Assembly (NCBI GenBank): GCA_965371445.1
Contig: CBDUYN010000105.1
Span: 1 to 35,234, forward strand
Origin: DASWIG01 sp965371445
GTDB lineage: Bacteria > Acidobacteriota > Thermoanaerobaculia > Multivoradales > J023
Length of the DNA: 35,234 nt
Direction of reading: 5' to 3'
Shown here: positions 33,585 through 35,234 of the stretch, one piece after another
Layout of the letters: the number at the start of each line of letters is the position of its first letter
How positions within the stretch are numbered: the stretch's first letter is position 1
Program-made: the position numbers and the translations under genes
Notes under the pieces: generated by a model
Seen by the model: the letters and a program-made list of their open reading frames with translations, nothing else
What the model was told of the DNA's origin: nothing
The model's database searches: none

Positions 33585-33844
33585 CCTGGGACGTCGTGCT
33601 GAGCCGGCAGGCGGTCAAGGACGCCACCCGGCTTCGGCACAGCGGCTTGAAGCCCCAGGCCGAGAAGCTCCTCCATCTGCTGGCGGAAGATCCCTTCCGC
33701 ATTCCTCCCAGGTTCGAGAAACTGGTGGGCAACCTCGAAGGTTTCTACTCCCGGCGCATCAATATTCAGCACCGTCTCGTCTACCGCCTCGACCCCGCGC
33801 GCAGGGTCGTCCACGTGCTCAGGATGTGGACGCATTACGGCTAG
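33581..33844 (+). CDS. YoeB/Txe-family toxin
   Basis: 87 residues, RelE-superfamily mRNA interferase. It has the Txe/YoeB pattern WDVVLSRQAVKDATRL, the segment AEKLLHLLAEDPFRIPP, FEKLVGNLEGFYSRRINIQH, then RLVYRLDP and the C-terminal VHVLRMWTHYG, with the Tyr/His-rich end typical of YoeB-type toxins. Such toxins cleave mRNA in the ribosomal A site. The start GTG overlaps the antitoxin stop. The next feature, a decayed jetD, begins 9 bp beyond its stop on the other strand. Confidence 0.9.
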   Translation: MTWDVVLSRQAVKDATRLRHSGLKPQAEKLLHLLAEDPFRIPPRFEKLVGNLEGFYSRRINIQHRLVYRLDPARRVVHVLRMWTHYG

Positions 33845-33853
33845 AACTAATCA

Positions 33854-34338
33854 TCACGGTCCGGAAAGGTCACCGAGCAGCTCGCCGAGGACCTGCTCCT
33901 CGTGCACAGCCCGTCCGGCCTCGCGCATCGCCGAGTCGCCTTCTGAGCGCAGGTTGAGCGTCAGGACCGGGGCGCTCAGCTCGTCGAGCAACACTCCGAC
34001 CGACGCCCAGGCGGACGCTGGCGCTCGGCCCGGCGGTCGACCACCGGACCGGTGAGGGCCTCGACCGCCTCGACGAGACCGTCCGCGAGCTCGACGTGGC
34101 GAAGGATCTCCTCCAGCTCCTCCAAACGCAGCGTCAACGCCTGACGCCGGGCCGGACCCCGCGACGGCGGGTGCCCGAGGAGCCGCTCGACAGCGGCGCG
34201 CTCGGCGTCGGAGGGGGCGCGCAACGCCATCGTGCCGCGCAGGGGGCGTCCCTCGGCGAGGCGGCGGCGCAGGCGTTCGACGATCCAGCCGAGGGCGGGG
34301 TCGCGGAAGGCTTCGCGCAGGCGTTCGGGGTCGCTCAC
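33854..34338 (-). pseudogene. Truncated, frameshifted JetD remnant (TIGR02679-type, Wadjet type III)
   Basis: The start is a GTG at 34338 overlapping the upstream jetC' stop (GTGA). The protein runs VSDPERLREAFRDPALGWIV, then ERLLGHPPSRGPARR, EELEEILRHVELADGLVEAV and LTGPVVDRRAER, the N-terminal domain pattern of TIGR02679 proteins. Near 34009-34016 the frame breaks, consistent with one lost base. The original frame ends at 33976, while the shifted frame continues the family sequence (WASVGVLLDELSAPVLTLNL, RSEGDSAMREAGRAV) to a stop at 33854. Only about 160 of the usual 400 or so residues remain, and the C-terminal Toprim-like nuclease part is missing. In intact Wadjet systems JetD cleaves the plasmid DNA that the JetABC SMC complex has recognised. 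This copy cannot work. Confidence 0.8.
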
Positions 34339-34859
34339 GACGCTAACCGACGCTCCCGCCCGTTCCATACCCAGCGGGTCAGCCCCACCGCGTCGATCCC
34401 CGGACGCGTCGCCAGCTGGTAGATCGCCAGCCCCGGGAGCGTCGCATAGCACCCCCACTCGCGCTCGCTCGTCATCATGAAGTCGAGGTCGAAGGTGTGA
34501 AGCAGACCCATGCAGCTGGAACGTATCGGAGCGTCGACGCCAGCGAAGGCCTCGTCGAGCAGGAACATGCGCGGCGCGTGCTCGTGGCCCGTGCGGTAGT
34601 GGGCCGCGGCGGCGGCGAACTGCGGCACTGTCAAGGCGATCGCCTTCCGCTCGCGGGCCGTCAGGACCGAGCGGCGTTCGGCGAAGTCCTCGGCCAAGTG
34701 GGTGTGAAGCTCCGCCATCGTGCAGTCGCGCCCCTGGTAGGGGACCGTGACGACGTAGAGGTTGTCTTTGAGGGTGGCGGTGGGCTGGTATTCGTGGGCC
34801 AGCAGTTGGTGGTTCAAGGTCTCGAAGTGACGGGTAACGTCGCGCTGGTTACGCTCCCA
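34335..34859 (-). pseudogene. JetC remnant: C-terminus of a TIGR02680-type SMC protein (Wadjet type III)
   Basis: An open frame whose last 174 residues are clearly the end of a TIGR02680 protein: WERNQRDVTRHFETLNHQLL, YVVTVPYQGRDCTMAELHTH, then MFLLDEAFAGVDAP (Walker B and D-loop), FDLDFMMTSEREWGCYATLP and GIDAVGLTRWVWNGRERR. Full proteins have about 1,300 residues and about 150-200 more residues between the FAERRSVLTARER segment and KAIALTVPQFAAAAAHY, including the SGGE ABC signature. Here these two segments are fused directly, so an internal deletion removed the signature. The N-terminal Walker A part is not seen anywhere upstream. The start at 34859 is only where similarity becomes clear. 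Confidence 0.82.
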
Positions 34860-35234
34860 GTCCCGATCTTCGCTCGCGACGCTCCCGAGGCTCGACTCGA
34901 CGGTGATCCGGACACGGTCACCGAGCAGATCAACGCCGTCTGCGACGAGATCGACACGTGACCCGACCCGTTCCTGACAGAAGCCGCCCGACGGATCCTG
35001 GCCGGGACCGAGTGATGATCGCTCAGGCCGACTTCTTGGTGGGCTGCCCTGCCGGAGCCGGTCGGGTCGGGACCCGGCTACGATCGCCCGGTGGTCGTCG
35101 TCCAAGGCTGCCGGAAAGACCCGGGAGCTGACGGCTCCTCCACGGCGTTCCGTGAAGCGAACGTAAGGTTTTCCAGCAAATCATCGCGTCCCAACGGCCA
35201 ACAAATGGCGATGAGCGGTTTTCATCGGGAAATG
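34860..35234. other. Non-coding stretch upstream of the Wadjet remnant
   Basis: No supportable gene on either strand. The minus frame of the JetC remnant stays open to about 35105, but its residues (for example RVDLVADGVDLLGDRVRITV) do not resemble JetC. They could be decayed sequence in a shifted frame. No tRNA, insertion sequence end or repeat shared with the left end was recognised. Confidence 0.5.

Noticed and set aside
34497..34961. A 154-codon plus-strand frame opposite the JetC remnant
   Set aside because: Lies antisense to clear TIGR02680-type motifs and shows no family signal of its own.

Overview
GC-rich bacterial chromosome, about 35 kb. The left half carries the conserved translation/transcription superoperon, read leftwards from about 15.57 kb: tRNA-Thr(UGU), tRNA-Tyr(GUA), tRNA-Gly(UCC), tRNA-Thr(GGU), tuf, tRNA-Trp(CCA), secE, nusG, rplK, rplA, rplJ, rplL, rpoB, rpoC. 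The genes are complete and the order is the classical tRNA-tufB-secE-nusG-rplKAJL-rpoBC layout. The lineage is not fixed by the sequence. The gene content and the long RpoB/RpoC would fit a GC-rich Acidobacteriota-like organism, but this is an inference that needs a tree. RpoB carries an unusual Cys-rich (zinc-ribbon-like) insertion near its N-terminus.

Left end (1-1.35 kb): downstream of rpoC lies an unknown helical ORF whose 3' part is duplicated. Two identical 91-bp copies flank a RelE/ParE-type toxin-antitoxin pair. Middle (15.6-18.4 kb): rlmB and frr read leftwards, and a divergent multi-pass membrane protein with repeated HxxTLGW motifs reads rightwards.

Right half (18.4-33.2 kb) is mostly rightward: a secreted ankyrin/PQQ-type propeller fusion with an alpha/beta hydrolase; a protealysin-like M4 peptidase with its emfourin inhibitor; NADP-type glutamate dehydrogenase; a two-receiver protein fused to a PEP-synthase-type ATP-grasp domain; a CoA-transferase; a tandem GAF protein; a leftward secreted PQQ-type propeller; a stand-alone receiver; and an old-yellow-enzyme-type oxidoreductase. 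The receiver/GAF/ATP-grasp genes look like a signalling-plus-central-metabolism neighbourhood with no histidine kinase in view.

Right end (33.2-35.2 kb): a YefM/YoeB-type toxin-antitoxin pair with a well-formed promoter and operator lies 9 bp from a decayed defence system. The decayed pieces are the C-terminus of a TIGR02680-type SMC protein (JetC) and the frameshifted, truncated N-terminus of a TIGR02679-type protein (JetD). They are the remains of a type III Wadjet anti-plasmid operon. No rRNA, CRISPR array, insertion sequence or replication origin was seen.
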